The translations under genes and the position numbers were made by a program. Below, piece by piece: positions 50,544-63,145 of a stretch of DNA of 64,000 bases. Origin of the DNA: Reyranella sp. CPCC 100927 (GTDB lineage: Bacteria > Pseudomonadota > Alphaproteobacteria > Reyranellales > Reyranellaceae); NCBI RefSeq assembly GCF_007859315.1, contig NZ_VOHA01000017.1:1-64000 (forward strand), written 5' to 3'. The number at the start of each line of letters is the position of its first letter. The first letter of the stretch is position 1. The notes beneath the pieces are model-generated. The model made no database searches. It saw only the letters and a program-made list of their open reading frames with translations, and had not been told where the DNA came from.

Positions 50544-51656
50544 ATGACCGACACGACCATCACAGCCTTGCGCACGACCTTGCTCAACGTGCCCTGGGCC
50601 GGCGAGCCACCAGCCAACGGCATCATGCCGCCGACGCACCGCGCGCTGCTGGTCCTGGAGATCGAGACCAAGGGCGGCCTGACCGGCCTGGGCTACCTGC
50701 AGCCGCTGTCGGGTGGCCTGCACACGATCGATGCCTGCCTCAAGGAGATGGTGGCGCCCAAGATCCTGGGACGCGATGCCACCGAGGTCGAGGGCATCTG
50801 GCAGACCCTGTGGCGCAGCACCTACTGGGTCGGCCGCGGCGGCATCGCCACGTTCGCCTTGTCGGCCGTCGACATCGCGCTGTGGGACATTGTCGGCCAG
50901 CGCGCCGGTCTGCCGCTGCACCGCCTGTGGGGCACATGCCGCACCGAGGTGGAGGCCTACGGCTCGGGCGTCTGGCGTGGCCTGGGGCGTGACGGCATGA
51001 TCGAGAAGGCGCGGCACTTCACCGCCATGGGCCTGAAGGCGATCAAGATGCAGGCGGCCCACATCCGACCCTGGCGCGAGGATGTGAGGAACGTCCACGC
51101 CATGCGCGAGGCACTGGGCCCCGACATCGAGATCATGGTCGACGTCAACATGGGCTGGACCGCCGACACCGCCATCCAGGCCGGCCACCATTTCGACGAG
51201 GCCGACATCTACTGGATGGAAGAGCCGGTGGTATGCGAGGACTTCGCCGGCTACCGCCGCGTGGCACAGGCGTTGAAGACGCGCGTGGTGGGCGGTGAAA
51301 GCCATTTCACCCGCTTCGACCTGCGCCCCTTCTTCGAGCACCCCTCAACACCCATCCTGCAACCCGACCCCATGCGCGGCGGTCTCACCGAGTTGCGCAA
51401 AATCGCCGCCGTCGCCGACACCTGGGGCATCCAGATCGCGCCCCACCTGTTCCACGAACTGCTGGTGCACCTGCTGTGCTCCATCCCCAACGCCAGCTAT
51501 CTCGAGTACATGGACTGGAATGATGATCTGTGGACCACGCCGGCCATCCCGGTGAACGGCGTGCTGAAACCGAGCGATCGGCCCGGCCACGGCGTGCGCT
51601 TCAAGCCGGAGATCCTGAAGGATCACAAGGTCGGCGGCAGCGAAGTCAAACGCTGA
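50544..51656 (+). CDS. Mandelate racemase/enolase-superfamily enzyme
   Basis: 370 residues from ATG 50544 (GGAGG upstream). The N-terminal capping domain and C-terminal barrel are present. Barrel ligands include Asp in MVDVNMGW, Glu in WMEEPV and Glu in VVGGESH; a Lys precedes them in LKAIKMQ, and a His lies in IAPHLFHELL. This order fits acid-sugar dehydratases or racemases of the mandelate-racemase subgroup. The substrate cannot be read. It overlaps the 3' end of the epimerase gene by 11 bases. Confidence 0.9.
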   Translation: MTDTTITALRTTLLNVPWAGEPPANGIMPPTHRALLVLEIETKGGLTGLGYLQPLSGGLHTIDACLKEMVAPKILGRDATEVEGIWQTLWRSTYWVGRGGIATFALSAVDIALWDIVGQRAGLPLHRLWGTCRTEVEAYGSGVWRGLGRDGMIEKARHFTAMGLKAIKMQAAHIRPWREDVRNVHAMREALGPDIEIMVDVNMGWTADTAIQAGHHFDEADIYWMEEPVVCEDFAGYRRVAQALKTRVVGGESHFTRFDLRPFFEHPSTPILQPDPMRGGLTELRKIAAVADTWGIQIAPHLFHELLVHLLCSIPNASYLEYMDWNDDLWTTPAIPVNGVLKPSDRPGHGVRFKPEILKDHKVGGSEVKR

Positions 51657-52662
51657 CTGCCCGCGCGCTGACGCCATCGCGTGCAGCCGGTGCGCCGCCA
51701 AGGCATCCCAGTCCCTCCAAGGTGGCGGCGACCGCCCGATCGAGCGGCGTATGCGGCTCGGCACCGAGGGTGGCAATCAGCTTGCCGTTGTCGAGTGTCA
51801 CGGGCTCTCGCCACAGGTACCGCATCTCCAGCATCTCGCGAAACGTAGTCACGACCGGGGCGAGGAGCCGGATCGCCAACCACGGCAGCGCGCGGATCGG
51901 CAGTTGCGGGTTTCCAACGACGCGGCGGATCGCCTCGGCGATCTCGATCCCGCGCACCAGCGAGTGGCCGCGAAAGTGGAACACTTCGAAGGCCGCCAGT
52001 GAGTCTTCACGTTCGACCAGCTGTGCCATGGCCTCGGAAAGATCGGGCAGATAGGCCCACGCGTGCCCGACGTCGGGACGACCGGGATAAGTGACCGAGC
52101 GGACCGGCTTGCCGGGCTTCACCAGACCCTGCGCGAACCAACTGTTGCCGGCGCGCGGACCGAAGAAGTCACCGGCGCGCACGATGAGCGTGCGAACGCC
52201 GCGTGCCGCAGCCGCTTCCAGCCGCCGCTCCATTTCGACGCGAATCGCGCCTTTGCGCGTGTGCGGGTTCTGCGCCGAGGTCTCGTGCAGGATCGGAAAG
52301 GCATCAGGTCCGAAGTTGTAGATGGTGCCCGGAAACAGGATGCGGGCACCGACGGCCTCTGCGGCGGCAATCGTGCTGTCCAGCATGGGCAATGCAAGGC
52401 CGCGCCAGTTCCGATAACCCGGCGGATTGGCGGCATGAACGATGAGCTGGGTCCCGGCCGCGGCCGCCGCGACGTCGGCAGGGTTCATGGCATCGCCCTG
52501 TATCCAGTCCACCAGGCCAAGCGCCGCGAACCGCCGGGCAGCCGAGCCCGCCGTCCGGTGCAACGCCCGCACATGCCAACCGCGCTTGCCAAGATTCAAT
52601 GCAAGCTCGGCGCCGATGCCACCGGTGGCGCCGATGATGAGGGCCGTCCGCCTACCGCTCAT
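51646..52662 (-). CDS. NAD-dependent epimerase/dehydratase family protein
   Basis: Extended SDR of 338 residues. The cofactor motif is ALIIGATGGIGAELALN. GTIYNFGPDA is the typical post-fold segment. The Tyr-x3-Lys pair is replaced by RKGAIRVEME, so the catalytic Tyr appears absent and the enzyme may be inactive, altered, or an NAD(P)-binding scaffold. Divergent from the LysR gene; the gap between them contains a dyad. Confidence 0.85.
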   Translation of the reverse strand: MSGRRTALIIGATGGIGAELALNLGKRGWHVRALHRTAGSAARRFAALGLVDWIQGDAMNPADVAAAAAGTQLIVHAANPPGYRNWRGLALPMLDSTIAAAEAVGARILFPGTIYNFGPDAFPILHETSAQNPHTRKGAIRVEMERRLEAAAARGVRTLIVRAGDFFGPRAGNSWFAQGLVKPGKPVRSVTYPGRPDVGHAWAYLPDLSEAMAQLVEREDSLAAFEVFHFRGHSLVRGIEIAEAIRRVVGNPQLPIRALPWLAIRLLAPVVTTFREMLEMRYLWREPVTLDNGKLIATLGAEPHTPLDRAVAATLEGLGCLGGAPAARDGVSARAVSV

Positions 52663-52729
52663 GGTGTTCTCCTGTCGTGCGTAACGACAGGAAGATGGCC
52701 CAGGATCGAATAAAAGGAATTGTATGAAA

Positions 52730-52750
52730 CTGTAGACTAACTAACTATAG
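52730..52750. promoter_or_regulatory. Dyad between epimerase and LysR genes
   Basis: CTGTAG-N9-CTATAG, an imperfect inverted repeat with one mismatch, in a short AT-rich interval (52700-52758) between divergent promoters. LysR regulators bind such T-N11-A-like sites to control the divergent gene and themselves. Confidence 0.45.
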
Positions 52751-52758
52751 AAATTTGT

Positions 52759-53664
52759 ATGGAGCCGAGCTGGGAACACTACCGATCGTTTCTGACGGTC
52801 CTGCGCCACGGCAGCCTGTCGGCGGCGGCGCGCACGCTGAAGCTGACGCAGCCCACGATCGGCCGCCACATCGACGAGCTGGAGCAAACCTTGCGCCTGG
52901 CGCTGTTCACGCGGTCGCGACAAGGCCTTGCACCGACCGATGCCGCGATCGAGTTGCGGCCACACGCCGAGGTCATGGAAGCAGCAGCCGGTGCGCTGGT
53001 CCGCGCGGCCTCCGGTGCAGCCGATCAGGCTCGCGGCGTGGTCCGACTGACCGCGAGCGAGATCATCGGCAGCGAGGTACTGCCGACGATCCTCGCGGCG
53101 TTCCGCGAACGCCACCCTGAGATCGTGGTGGAGTTGATGCTGTCCAACCGGACCGAGGATCTGCTCAAGCGTGAGGCCGACATCGCCGTACGCATGGTGC
53201 GACCGGTGCAAGCGGCCCTGGTGACTCGCCATCTCGGACACGTGACGCTGGGCCTGCATGCGCATCGCCGGTATCTCGAGTTGCATGGCCGGCCGCAAAC
53301 CATGGACGAACTTGCCCGGCACGCGCTCATCGGTTTCGATCGCGAGAGTCCGGTTGTGCGCCATCTGCAGGAGCTCGGCTTCACGCTGACGCGCGATCTC
53401 TTTGCCCTGCGCACAGACAATGATCTCGCGCAATTGGCGGCCATCCGTGCCGGCTTCGGCATCGGCGTGTGCCAGGTCGGCATCGCGCGTCGCGACGTCG
53501 ACCTTGTGCATCTGTTACCCGATCAGTTCGCTTTCCCACTCGGCATCTGGATTGCCATGCATGGCAATCTGCGCGCCAGCCGGCGCACGCGGCTGATGTT
53601 CGACCATCTCGTCGCCGGCCTCTCCGACTACATCGCCTCCGGCCGACTGCGCCGACGCCGCTAA
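52759..53664 (+). CDS. LysR family transcriptional regulator
   Basis: 301 residues. The N-terminal winged helix reads FLTVLRHGSLSAAARTLKLT then QPTIGRHIDELEQTLRLALF. The periplasmic-binding-like effector domain follows (VRLTASEIIGSEVLPTILAAF). Divergent from the epimerase gene, which is its likely target. No ribosome-binding site precedes the ATG; it may be leaderless. Confidence 0.93.
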   Translation: MEPSWEHYRSFLTVLRHGSLSAAARTLKLTQPTIGRHIDELEQTLRLALFTRSRQGLAPTDAAIELRPHAEVMEAAAGALVRAASGAADQARGVVRLTASEIIGSEVLPTILAAFRERHPEIVVELMLSNRTEDLLKREADIAVRMVRPVQAALVTRHLGHVTLGLHAHRRYLELHGRPQTMDELARHALIGFDRESPVVRHLQELGFTLTRDLFALRTDNDLAQLAAIRAGFGIGVCQVGIARRDVDLVHLLPDQFAFPLGIWIAMHGNLRASRRTRLMFDHLVAGLSDYIASGRLRRRR

Positions 53665-53815
53665 CCGCGCCGATCCCGGACGCCAGCCCGTTGCAGACCC
53701 GCCTTGCAGCTTCGGCATTGCCTTTGGGGCGCCGCTGACGCACCCTGCGGCCGCATATGAACGACCATTTACCTCGGGGCGCACGCCGCCGCACGAAGCC
53801 GCAGGAGAGCCGGCC

Positions 53816-55090
53816 ATGAAGCTGATGTGGTTCCATCTGATGCCGTATACGGAGCTGCCCGACGACTTCAACCAGAAGCACCCGTCGGTGTGGGTCGACA
53901 TCCACTCGTCGCTGTTCGATCCCAAGCGCGCGCATCACATGTACAACGACTTCATGGACGAGCTCGAGTTCGCGGCCGAGTGCGGCTTCGACGCGGTGTG
54001 CGTCAACGAGCATCACTCCAATGGTTACGGGCTGATGCCCTCGCCCAATCTGATCGCCTCGTCGCTGGCGCGGCGTACTACCGACACGGCGCTGTGCGTC
54101 ATGGGCAACAGCCTGGCGCTCTACAATCCGCCGACACGGGTCGCCGAAGAGTTCGCGATGATCGACTGCATCTCTGGCGGCCGGCTGATTGCCGGCTTCC
54201 CGGTCGGCTCGCCGATGGATACCTGCTTCGCCTACGGCCAGAACCCGAGCCTGCTGCGCGAGCGCTACTACGAAGCCCATGACCTGGTGAAGAAGGCGTG
54301 GACCGAGAAGGACACCTTCGCGTTCTCCGGCCGCTTCAACCAGCAGCGCTACGTCAACATCTGGCCGCGGCCGATCCAGAATGATCCGCATCCGCCGATC
54401 TGGATTCCCGGCGGCGGCTCGGTCGAGACGTGGCGCTGGTGCGCCGAGATGGACTACGTCTACTGCTACCTGTCGTACTACGGCTACAAGGCCGGCCTCT
54501 CCACGATGCAGGGCTTCTGGCGCGAGATGGAGAAGCTGGGCAAGGACCGCAACCCCTACCGCGCCGGCTTCCTGCAATTCGTCGGCGTTGCCGAAAGCCG
54601 CGAGCAAGCATTGGAGCTCTACACCGAGCCGGCCGAATATTTCTACGGCCGCTGCCTGCACGTCGATGCGCGCTTCGCGATGCCGCCGGGCTACACCACC
54701 GAGGCCACGCAGCGTGCCGGCATCCAGGGCATGGTGGCACAGGCGGCCAACGCCGCCAGTTCCGGTGGCGACAAGAAGAAATACCGCGCCCGCACCATGA
54801 AAGAGATCGTCGACGACGGCTACGTGATCATCGGCTCGCCCGACGAAGTGGTCGAGCAGATACGCCACATCGCCACCACGCTCAATGTCGGCCACCTGAT
54901 GCTGCTGCTGCAGTACGGCAACATGAGCAAGCAGTTGACGCAGTACAACACGCGGCTGTTCGCCGAGAAGGTGATGCCGAAGGTCAACGACCTGTTCTCC
55001 GAGTGGGAGGACCGCTGGTGGCCCAAGCCGATGGACCGCAACCAGCGCGCCGCGGTGCCGGCTTTCCAGCCGCGCCTGGCCGCGGAGTGA
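53816..55090 (+). CDS. LLM-class flavin-dependent oxidoreductase
   Basis: 424 residues, luciferase-like alpha/beta barrel. Typical segments are MKLMWFHLMPYTELP, VCVNEHHSNGYGLMPSPNLI and DCISGGRLIAGFPVGS, and a C-terminal WMRxxx helix is replaced by long helices. A flavin (FMNH2 or F420) is expected as cosubstrate. Probable monooxygenase of an unknown organic compound. It is followed after a repeat by an alpha/beta hydrolase, a common pair in catabolic operons. Confidence 0.92.
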   Translation: MKLMWFHLMPYTELPDDFNQKHPSVWVDIHSSLFDPKRAHHMYNDFMDELEFAAECGFDAVCVNEHHSNGYGLMPSPNLIASSLARRTTDTALCVMGNSLALYNPPTRVAEEFAMIDCISGGRLIAGFPVGSPMDTCFAYGQNPSLLRERYYEAHDLVKKAWTEKDTFAFSGRFNQQRYVNIWPRPIQNDPHPPIWIPGGGSVETWRWCAEMDYVYCYLSYYGYKAGLSTMQGFWREMEKLGKDRNPYRAGFLQFVGVAESREQALELYTEPAEYFYGRCLHVDARFAMPPGYTTEATQRAGIQGMVAQAANAASSGGDKKKYRARTMKEIVDDGYVIIGSPDEVVEQIRHIATTLNVGHLMLLLQYGNMSKQLTQYNTRLFAEKVMPKVNDLFSEWEDRWWPKPMDRNQRAAVPAFQPRLAAE

Positions 55091-55099
55091 TGACGTTGT

Positions 55100-55285
55100 C
55101 CCCTCTCCGCCCGCGCAGCGGGGGGAGAGGGAGGGGCCCGCGCGCAGCGCGGGAGGGTGAGGTGGGTGGCGCGACTGATCGCGCTCCTTCCATCAAGACC
55201 TCCTCCGGCCTAACCACCCACCTCACCCTCCCATCGCTGGCGCGATGGGCCCCTCCCTCTCCCCCCACTGCGTGGGCGGAGAGGG
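55100..55285. repeat. Intergenic inverted repeat, family B copy 4 (inside a probable operon)
   Basis: Arms CCCTCTCCGCCCGCGCAG and its partner CTGCGTGGGCGGAGAGGG. Inner pairs GGAGAGGGAGGGGCCC/GGGCCCCTCCCTCTCC and GTGAGGTGGGTGG/CCACCCACCTCAC follow. One of the largest examples in the window. It separates the LLM gene from the hydrolase at 55304. Confidence 0.85.
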
Positions 55286-55303
55286 CATTTCTCGGAGCAT
55301 CTC

Positions 55304-56083
55304 GTGACTGAACCACAGACGCTGACGGTCGACGTCAACGGCTTTCCCTGCCGCGTGTGGCGCAAAGGCAATGGCCCCAAGCTCGGTTTTCTCGCCGGCT
55401 TCGGCGGCCTGCCGCGATGGGTGCCCTTCCTCGACGCACTCGCCCAAAAGCACACCGTGATCGTGCCGTCGCTGCCCGGCTTTCCCGGTGCCACCGGCCA
55501 CACCGTGCTCGACAATCACCTCGACTGGGTGGTCGCGGTGCACCACCTGCTGCGTCACGCCGACCTCGGCGGTGCCGATCTGATCGGCAGCTCGGTGGGC
55601 GGCGCCTTCGCCGCCGACCTGGCCGCGATCTTCCCTGGCCTCGTGAAACGGCTGACGCTGATTGCGCCCTTCGGCCTGTTCGACGAAACCGACCCAGCAA
55701 CCGATCCGTGGGCTCAGCGCGCCGACAATGTCGCCGGCCTCATGTGCGCCGATCCCGCGAACTGGAAGCAACTGGTGGAGATGCCGGCCGGCGCCAACTC
55801 CATCGAGTGGCCGATCGAAATGACGCGCGCCAGCGAAGCCGCTGCCCGCGCGCTGTGGCCACTGGGCAACACGCATCTGGTCAAGCGATTGCCGCTGATC
55901 GATGTACCGACATTGATCCTGTGGGGCAGCGAGGATCGGGTCATGCCCCAGAGCTATGCCAAGACGATCGCAGCGAAGATCAAGGGCCCCAGCCGGATCC
56001 AGGTGATCGAGAAGGCCGGCCACCTCGCCTATCTCGATCAGCCGCAGGCCGTAGCGAACGCCATTGAGACGTTCGTGGCGTAA
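55304..56083 (+). CDS. Alpha/beta hydrolase
   Basis: 259 residues from GTG 55304 with GGAG upstream. The oxyanion region is LGFLAGFGGLPRW, the nucleophile Ser is in IGSSVGG, the acid is Asp in GSEDRVMP, and the His is in AGHLAYLDQP. A full catalytic triad is therefore present. Likely an esterase or ring-opening hydrolase acting with the LLM oxidoreductase. Substrate unknown. Confidence 0.9.
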   Translation: MTEPQTLTVDVNGFPCRVWRKGNGPKLGFLAGFGGLPRWVPFLDALAQKHTVIVPSLPGFPGATGHTVLDNHLDWVVAVHHLLRHADLGGADLIGSSVGGAFAADLAAIFPGLVKRLTLIAPFGLFDETDPATDPWAQRADNVAGLMCADPANWKQLVEMPAGANSIEWPIEMTRASEAAARALWPLGNTHLVKRLPLIDVPTLILWGSEDRVMPQSYAKTIAAKIKGPSRIQVIEKAGHLAYLDQPQAVANAIETFVA

Positions 56084-56085
56084 CC

Positions 56086-56176
56086 GGGGAGCACGGGCGT
56101 CCCGCCGGCATCAAGGCGAAAGCTTTGCTTGCGCCTGTAGAACCAAGACATGAGCGGGCGAGACGCCCGCGCTCCC
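56086..56176. repeat. Intergenic inverted repeat, family C copy
   Basis: Arms GGGAGCACGGGCGTC and GACGCCCGCGCTCCC pair with one mismatch; the interior is AT-richer (AAGCTTTGCTTGCGCCTG). Situated between the convergent hydrolase and DUF7002 genes, where it could terminate both. Confidence 0.8.
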
Positions 56177-56184
56177 AGGGTGCC

Positions 56185-56874
56185 TCAGGGCACGAAGCTC
56201 TCACCGGCCTTGGGGAACCGCGTTTCGATCACGTAGTCCATCGCGTCGGGGACCGATCGGTCGACCGTCAACTCGGCCGGTCGATGACTGCGGGGTCGCA
56301 CGTTCGTGCCCAGGCCCGCCGCCTCATGTTGCCAGCCGGACGCCTGCCATGTGGCATAGGGGACAAACGTCGTCTGTCCGCGGGTCGCGGGCTGACGGCG
56401 GGCATTGCCGGTGTTGAAGGCCGACACCGCCGCGCGCTTGCCGTAGCGCGCCAGCAGACGCGCGGCATCGATCACCATGATGACCTGGGGGTGGCGGCGG
56501 CACGCGTGCAGGTGACGATTGAGCCGCTCGACATCCGCCCAGAAGAAGACCTTGCCGTTAAGCAAGGCGTACCATTCGTCCGGCGTCATGCCGCGCAAGC
56601 AGCGCTGCAACGCCGCCGCCGGCATCGGACTCTGGTCGCGTACCACGGCGCCGTTCGACAACACGGTGCGCGTTGCCCGATGGCGCGCCAGCCGAAGCCG
56701 GTCCGCCTCGCCGTTGCCGGCAAGATCGAGCAATGCCGACGCACTCAACAGCCCATGCACCTTGATCGACGGCCAGTTGTCGGCCTCGGCCAGATGGTAG
56801 ATGCGCTCGATCGCGACACGTGACGGCGAGGGCTGGCTGATGTCCGGCCGATGACGGCCGCCACGGTGTATCAA
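56185..56874 (-). CDS. DUF7002-family protein
   Basis: 229 residues from TTG 56874, which overlaps the preceding gene by 4 bases and has AGGAG about 9 bases upstream; no ATG in a sensible position exists. The core is ERIYHLAEADNWPSIKVHG then LSASALLDL, VVRDQSPM, GMTPDEWYALLNGKVFFW and VIMVIDAARLLARYG, matching the DUF7002 family. The layout resembles ADP-ribosyltransferase-like folds, but this is inference. Function unknown. Confidence 0.8.
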   Translation of the reverse strand: MIHRGGRHRPDISQPSPSRVAIERIYHLAEADNWPSIKVHGLLSASALLDLAGNGEADRLRLARHRATRTVLSNGAVVRDQSPMPAAALQRCLRGMTPDEWYALLNGKVFFWADVERLNRHLHACRRHPQVIMVIDAARLLARYGKRAAVSAFNTGNARRQPATRGQTTFVPYATWQASGWQHEAAGLGTNVRPRSHRPAELTVDRSVPDAMDYVIETRFPKAGESFVP

Positions 56875-57833
56875 CGGCAGGCACTCCTGATCTCGTGCAG
56901 ATCGCGCACGATGCCACGGTATCGCACGTCCCAGAAACCATAGGCGGCGACATCGTCGGCGCTATCGCTGCGTTGGAGCATTTGCAGCAACTGCGTCAGG
57001 GCATCAACGCTGCCGCGATACGACGCCATCACAAGGAACCGGCGTTCGATATCGCTGTATCGGCGCGCCCGGTCGCCGGTGTTGGCGCTGCGCGCGGCCA
57101 CGCCGGCAAAGTGGGCACCGAGTTCCGACGCCTTGACACTGCCATGCCGCGCCGCCTTGGCCAGCAGGGCAAGGGCCTTCTCGACATCGTCCGGAGCCGT
57201 GCGCGCAGCGAAGATCAGCGTCGCCAACGCCATCGCCGCGGCCGGATCGCCCGCAGCCTCCCGCGCGATGAGTTCAGCCTTGTCGGCGTCCGTCGACTTG
57301 TTCCACCGCGACTGGATCTTCACCAGCAACTGCTGCGCGCGAAAGTGCGCCAACGGTGCTGACGATCTCAGGTCCGCTTCCGTCTCGTATGAACCGCTGA
57401 GCGATTCAAGCTGAGCGGCTTCGCGCAGGTAATTCACCCGGGGCCCGCTCAGCGGCCGCCCCAGGACCGACGGTGCCGAGGCATACTCCGACAGCGCGCA
57501 GCCGAACGCGCCCACCCATTCGAACATGAGGCCGGTCGCCTGCCGTCTGCCTTCTTCAACGGGATCGAACCAGTTGCTGCCGGCCTGACCGATACACAGG
57601 CGCAACCGTTCGGACAGTGCGCCGGCAGCATAGGCCAGCACGTCCAGGTGTACCTCTTGACTGGGCGAAACCGTCAGCAGGTCGGATACGCCGGGGCACT
57701 GCTTTGCCGAGGGACCCTGCGCCAGGGTCTCGCGTGATCCGCCGGAGGCGATGCTCAGCACGACGGCCACCATCGCAGCCGCTGCTGCCCCGCCGAGGTA
57801 TCGGCAACCGAGTCGCGAGATGACGTCGCTCAT
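56871..57833 (-). CDS. Exported Sel1-like repeat protein
   Basis: 320 residues. An N-terminal hydrophobic segment (AAAAAMVAVVLSIASGG) marks a signal or anchor. Repeats of the Sel1/TPR type are seen in the second half: AAAMALATLIFAARTAPDDV, KALALLAKAARHGSVKASEL and RFLVMASYRGSVDALTQLL. Cys at QCPGV and FGCAL may form a disulfide. It precedes the DUF7002 gene by overlap, so the two are translationally coupled. Confidence 0.75.
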   Translation of the reverse strand: MSDVISRLGCRYLGGAAAAAMVAVVLSIASGGSRETLAQGPSAKQCPGVSDLLTVSPSQEVHLDVLAYAAGALSERLRLCIGQAGSNWFDPVEEGRRQATGLMFEWVGAFGCALSEYASAPSVLGRPLSGPRVNYLREAAQLESLSGSYETEADLRSSAPLAHFRAQQLLVKIQSRWNKSTDADKAELIAREAAGDPAAAMALATLIFAARTAPDDVEKALALLAKAARHGSVKASELGAHFAGVAARSANTGDRARRYSDIERRFLVMASYRGSVDALTQLLQMLQRSDSADDVAAYGFWDVRYRGIVRDLHEIRSACR

Positions 57834-57878
57834 GAGACGCTCTCCGGCTTGTCGGCGCGGAGACAGGGTCGTTTGGCT

Positions 57879-59258
<1,380 letters not shown>

Positions 59259-59443
59259 GGCCCCCTCACTCCCGGAAAAACGATGACGTGCGTGATCGAT
59301 CGGCCACGGCGGGCCGGCGCTTCACATACATCGCGCACTGGCCGCAAGCCAGCGCCGGGACGGGAAGACCACAGAGATCATAGGGAGGTTTATAGCACCG
59401 AAACCGGGACCGCACAGGGGGCTTATTGGCCCCATTGTCCCTC

Positions 59444-60796
59444 CTAAGCCGCCTCCCCCCGCAGCCGCGCGGCCGCCCGGGAACGACCGATCAGGGGCAG
59501 CAGACGGGCCATTTCGGGGCCCTGCTCGCGGGCCGTCAGCGCCAGGCGCAGCGGGTGGAACAAGGCGCGCCCCTTGCGGCCGGACGTCGCTGCCAGCGCC
59601 GCGGTCCAGGCTTTCCAGGTCGTCTCGTCCCAGGGTTCTGCCGGCAACGCAGCCAGCGCGTCTGCCAGAAAACCCGGCTCCTCGATGACGGGCTGCAAAG
59701 GTCCCTGCACCACCGCACCCCAATCCGCCGCGTCGGCCGCCCGCGCAAGATTGCCACGCACGGCCAGCCAGAACGCCTCCCCCAACTGGGCTGTAGCGGC
59801 ATCCAATTCAGGACGGACGGTGTCGAACGGCAGACCATGGACGGTGCGCTGGCTCAGCGTACGCAACTCGTCCTCGGCAAATCGCGCCGGCGCACGGCCG
59901 ACACGCGCGAAGTCAACCGTGTCGATCAGCGGCTGCAACGAACTCATGGGCTCGACCGGATCGGCAGTCCCCAGGCGGGCCAACAGTGACGACACCGCGA
60001 GCGGCTCGATGCCCTCCTGTCGCAGGTCGGCCAAGGACAGCGAACCCAGCCGCTTGCTGAGGCTGCGGCCGTCGGCGCCCACCAGCAACGGCAGGTGCGC
60101 GAAAGCGGGCGGCTCGGCGCCCAGCGCCTGGAACAGCTGGATCTGCGTGCCGGTGTTGGTGACGTGATCCTCGCCACGGATCACGTGTGTGACCCTGAAC
60201 TCGATGTCATCCACGACCGACGGCAGCGTATAGAGATAACTGCCGTCGGCACGGATCAGTACCGGGTCGCTCTGGCTGGACTCGTCGATGTGCTGTGGCC
60301 CGCGCGCGAGATCATTCCAGCTGACGTCGCCCGGCTCGAGCCGAAAGCGCCAATGCGGCTTGCGGCCTTCCGCCTCCAGCCTGGTGCGATCGGCATCGGA
60401 CAACCGCAGTGCCGCGCGGTCGTAGATCGGCGGCTTGCCCTGTGCCAGCAGGCGCTTGCGCCGGAACTCCAGTTCCTCCGGCGTCTCATAGCAGGGATAC
60501 AGGCGACCCGCCGCGATCAGCCGGCCGCGCGCGGCGTCATAGGCATCGAAGCGCGCCGACTGGCGCTCCAGGCGATCCCAGTTCAACCCCAGCCAGTGCA
60601 AGTCGTCCTGGATGCCTTGCGCAAAGGCCTCCGTTGACCGCTCGCGATCTGTGTCATCAAGCCGCAGCACGAACGTGCCGCCCCGGCGACGGGCGAACAG
60701 CCAGTTGAACAGCGCCGTCCGCACGTTGCCGACATGCAGCCGCCCGGTGGGGCTGGGTGCGAAGCGGACGATGGGCGGTGCGGTCACGGCGATCAT
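59444..60796 (-). CDS. gltX: Glutamate--tRNA ligase (GltX2-type)
   Basis: 450 residues. HIGH box is [25 protein letters not shown] equivalent is LSKRLGS. The catalytic domain, a Cys-containing insertion ([12 protein letters not shown]) and the helical C-terminal part are present. Many alphaproteobacteria carry two GltX proteins, one charging tRNA-Glu and one used for tRNA-Gln before amidation; which this is cannot be told. A possible hairpin GGGGCC-AATAA-GCCCC lies 30 bases after the stop. Confidence 0.94.
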   Translation of the reverse strand: MIAVTAPPIVRFAPSPTGRLHVGNVRTALFNWLFARRRGGTFVLRLDDTDRERSTEAFAQGIQDDLHWLGLNWDRLERQSARFDAYDAARGRLIAAGRLYPCYETPEELEFRRKRLLAQGKPPIYDRAALRLSDADRTRLEAEGRKPHWRFRLEPGDVSWNDLARGPQHIDESSQSDPVLIRADGSYLYTLPSVVDDIEFRVTHVIRGEDHVTNTGTQIQLFQALGAEPPAFAHLPLLVGADGRSLSKRLGSLSLADLRQEGIEPLAVSSLLARLGTADPVEPMSSLQPLIDTVDFARVGRAPARFAEDELRTLSQRTVHGLPFDTVRPELDAATAQLGEAFWLAVRGNLARAADAADWGAVVQGPLQPVIEEPGFLADALAALPAEPWDETTWKAWTAALAATSGRKGRALFHPLRLALTAREQGPEMARLLPLIGRSRAAARLRGEAA

Positions 60797-60798
60797 GA

Positions 60799-62994
<2,196 letters not shown>

Positions 62995-63028
62995 GAAATA
63001 GCCTCGACGGAATCGGCACTATCAGGGG

Positions 63029-63132
63029 TGTCATCCCGAGCGCCCCTTTGACAGGCTCAGGAGAGGGCCTTTCGGTTCCGGCGCACCCGTGCGTCACTTG
63101 CAGAAGATCCCTCGCTGCGCTCGGGATGACAG
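63029..63132. repeat. Intergenic inverted repeat, family A copy 4
   Basis: Right arm GATCCCTCGCTGCGCTCGGG is intact and the sequence before it (CGTGCGTCACTTGCAGAA) nearly matches the copy at 1675. The left arm is interrupted: TGTCATCCCGAGCGC is followed by CCCTTTGACAGGCTCAGG. The element lies between the convergent hisC and nadE genes. Confidence 0.82.
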
Positions 63133-63145
63133 CTGAAGCGCTATC

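Noticed and set aside
59404-59443. Rho-independent terminator after gltX
   Set aside because: A hairpin with GGGGCC/GCCCC-like arms is present but has no run of T after it on the minus strand, so it is only mentioned under gltX.
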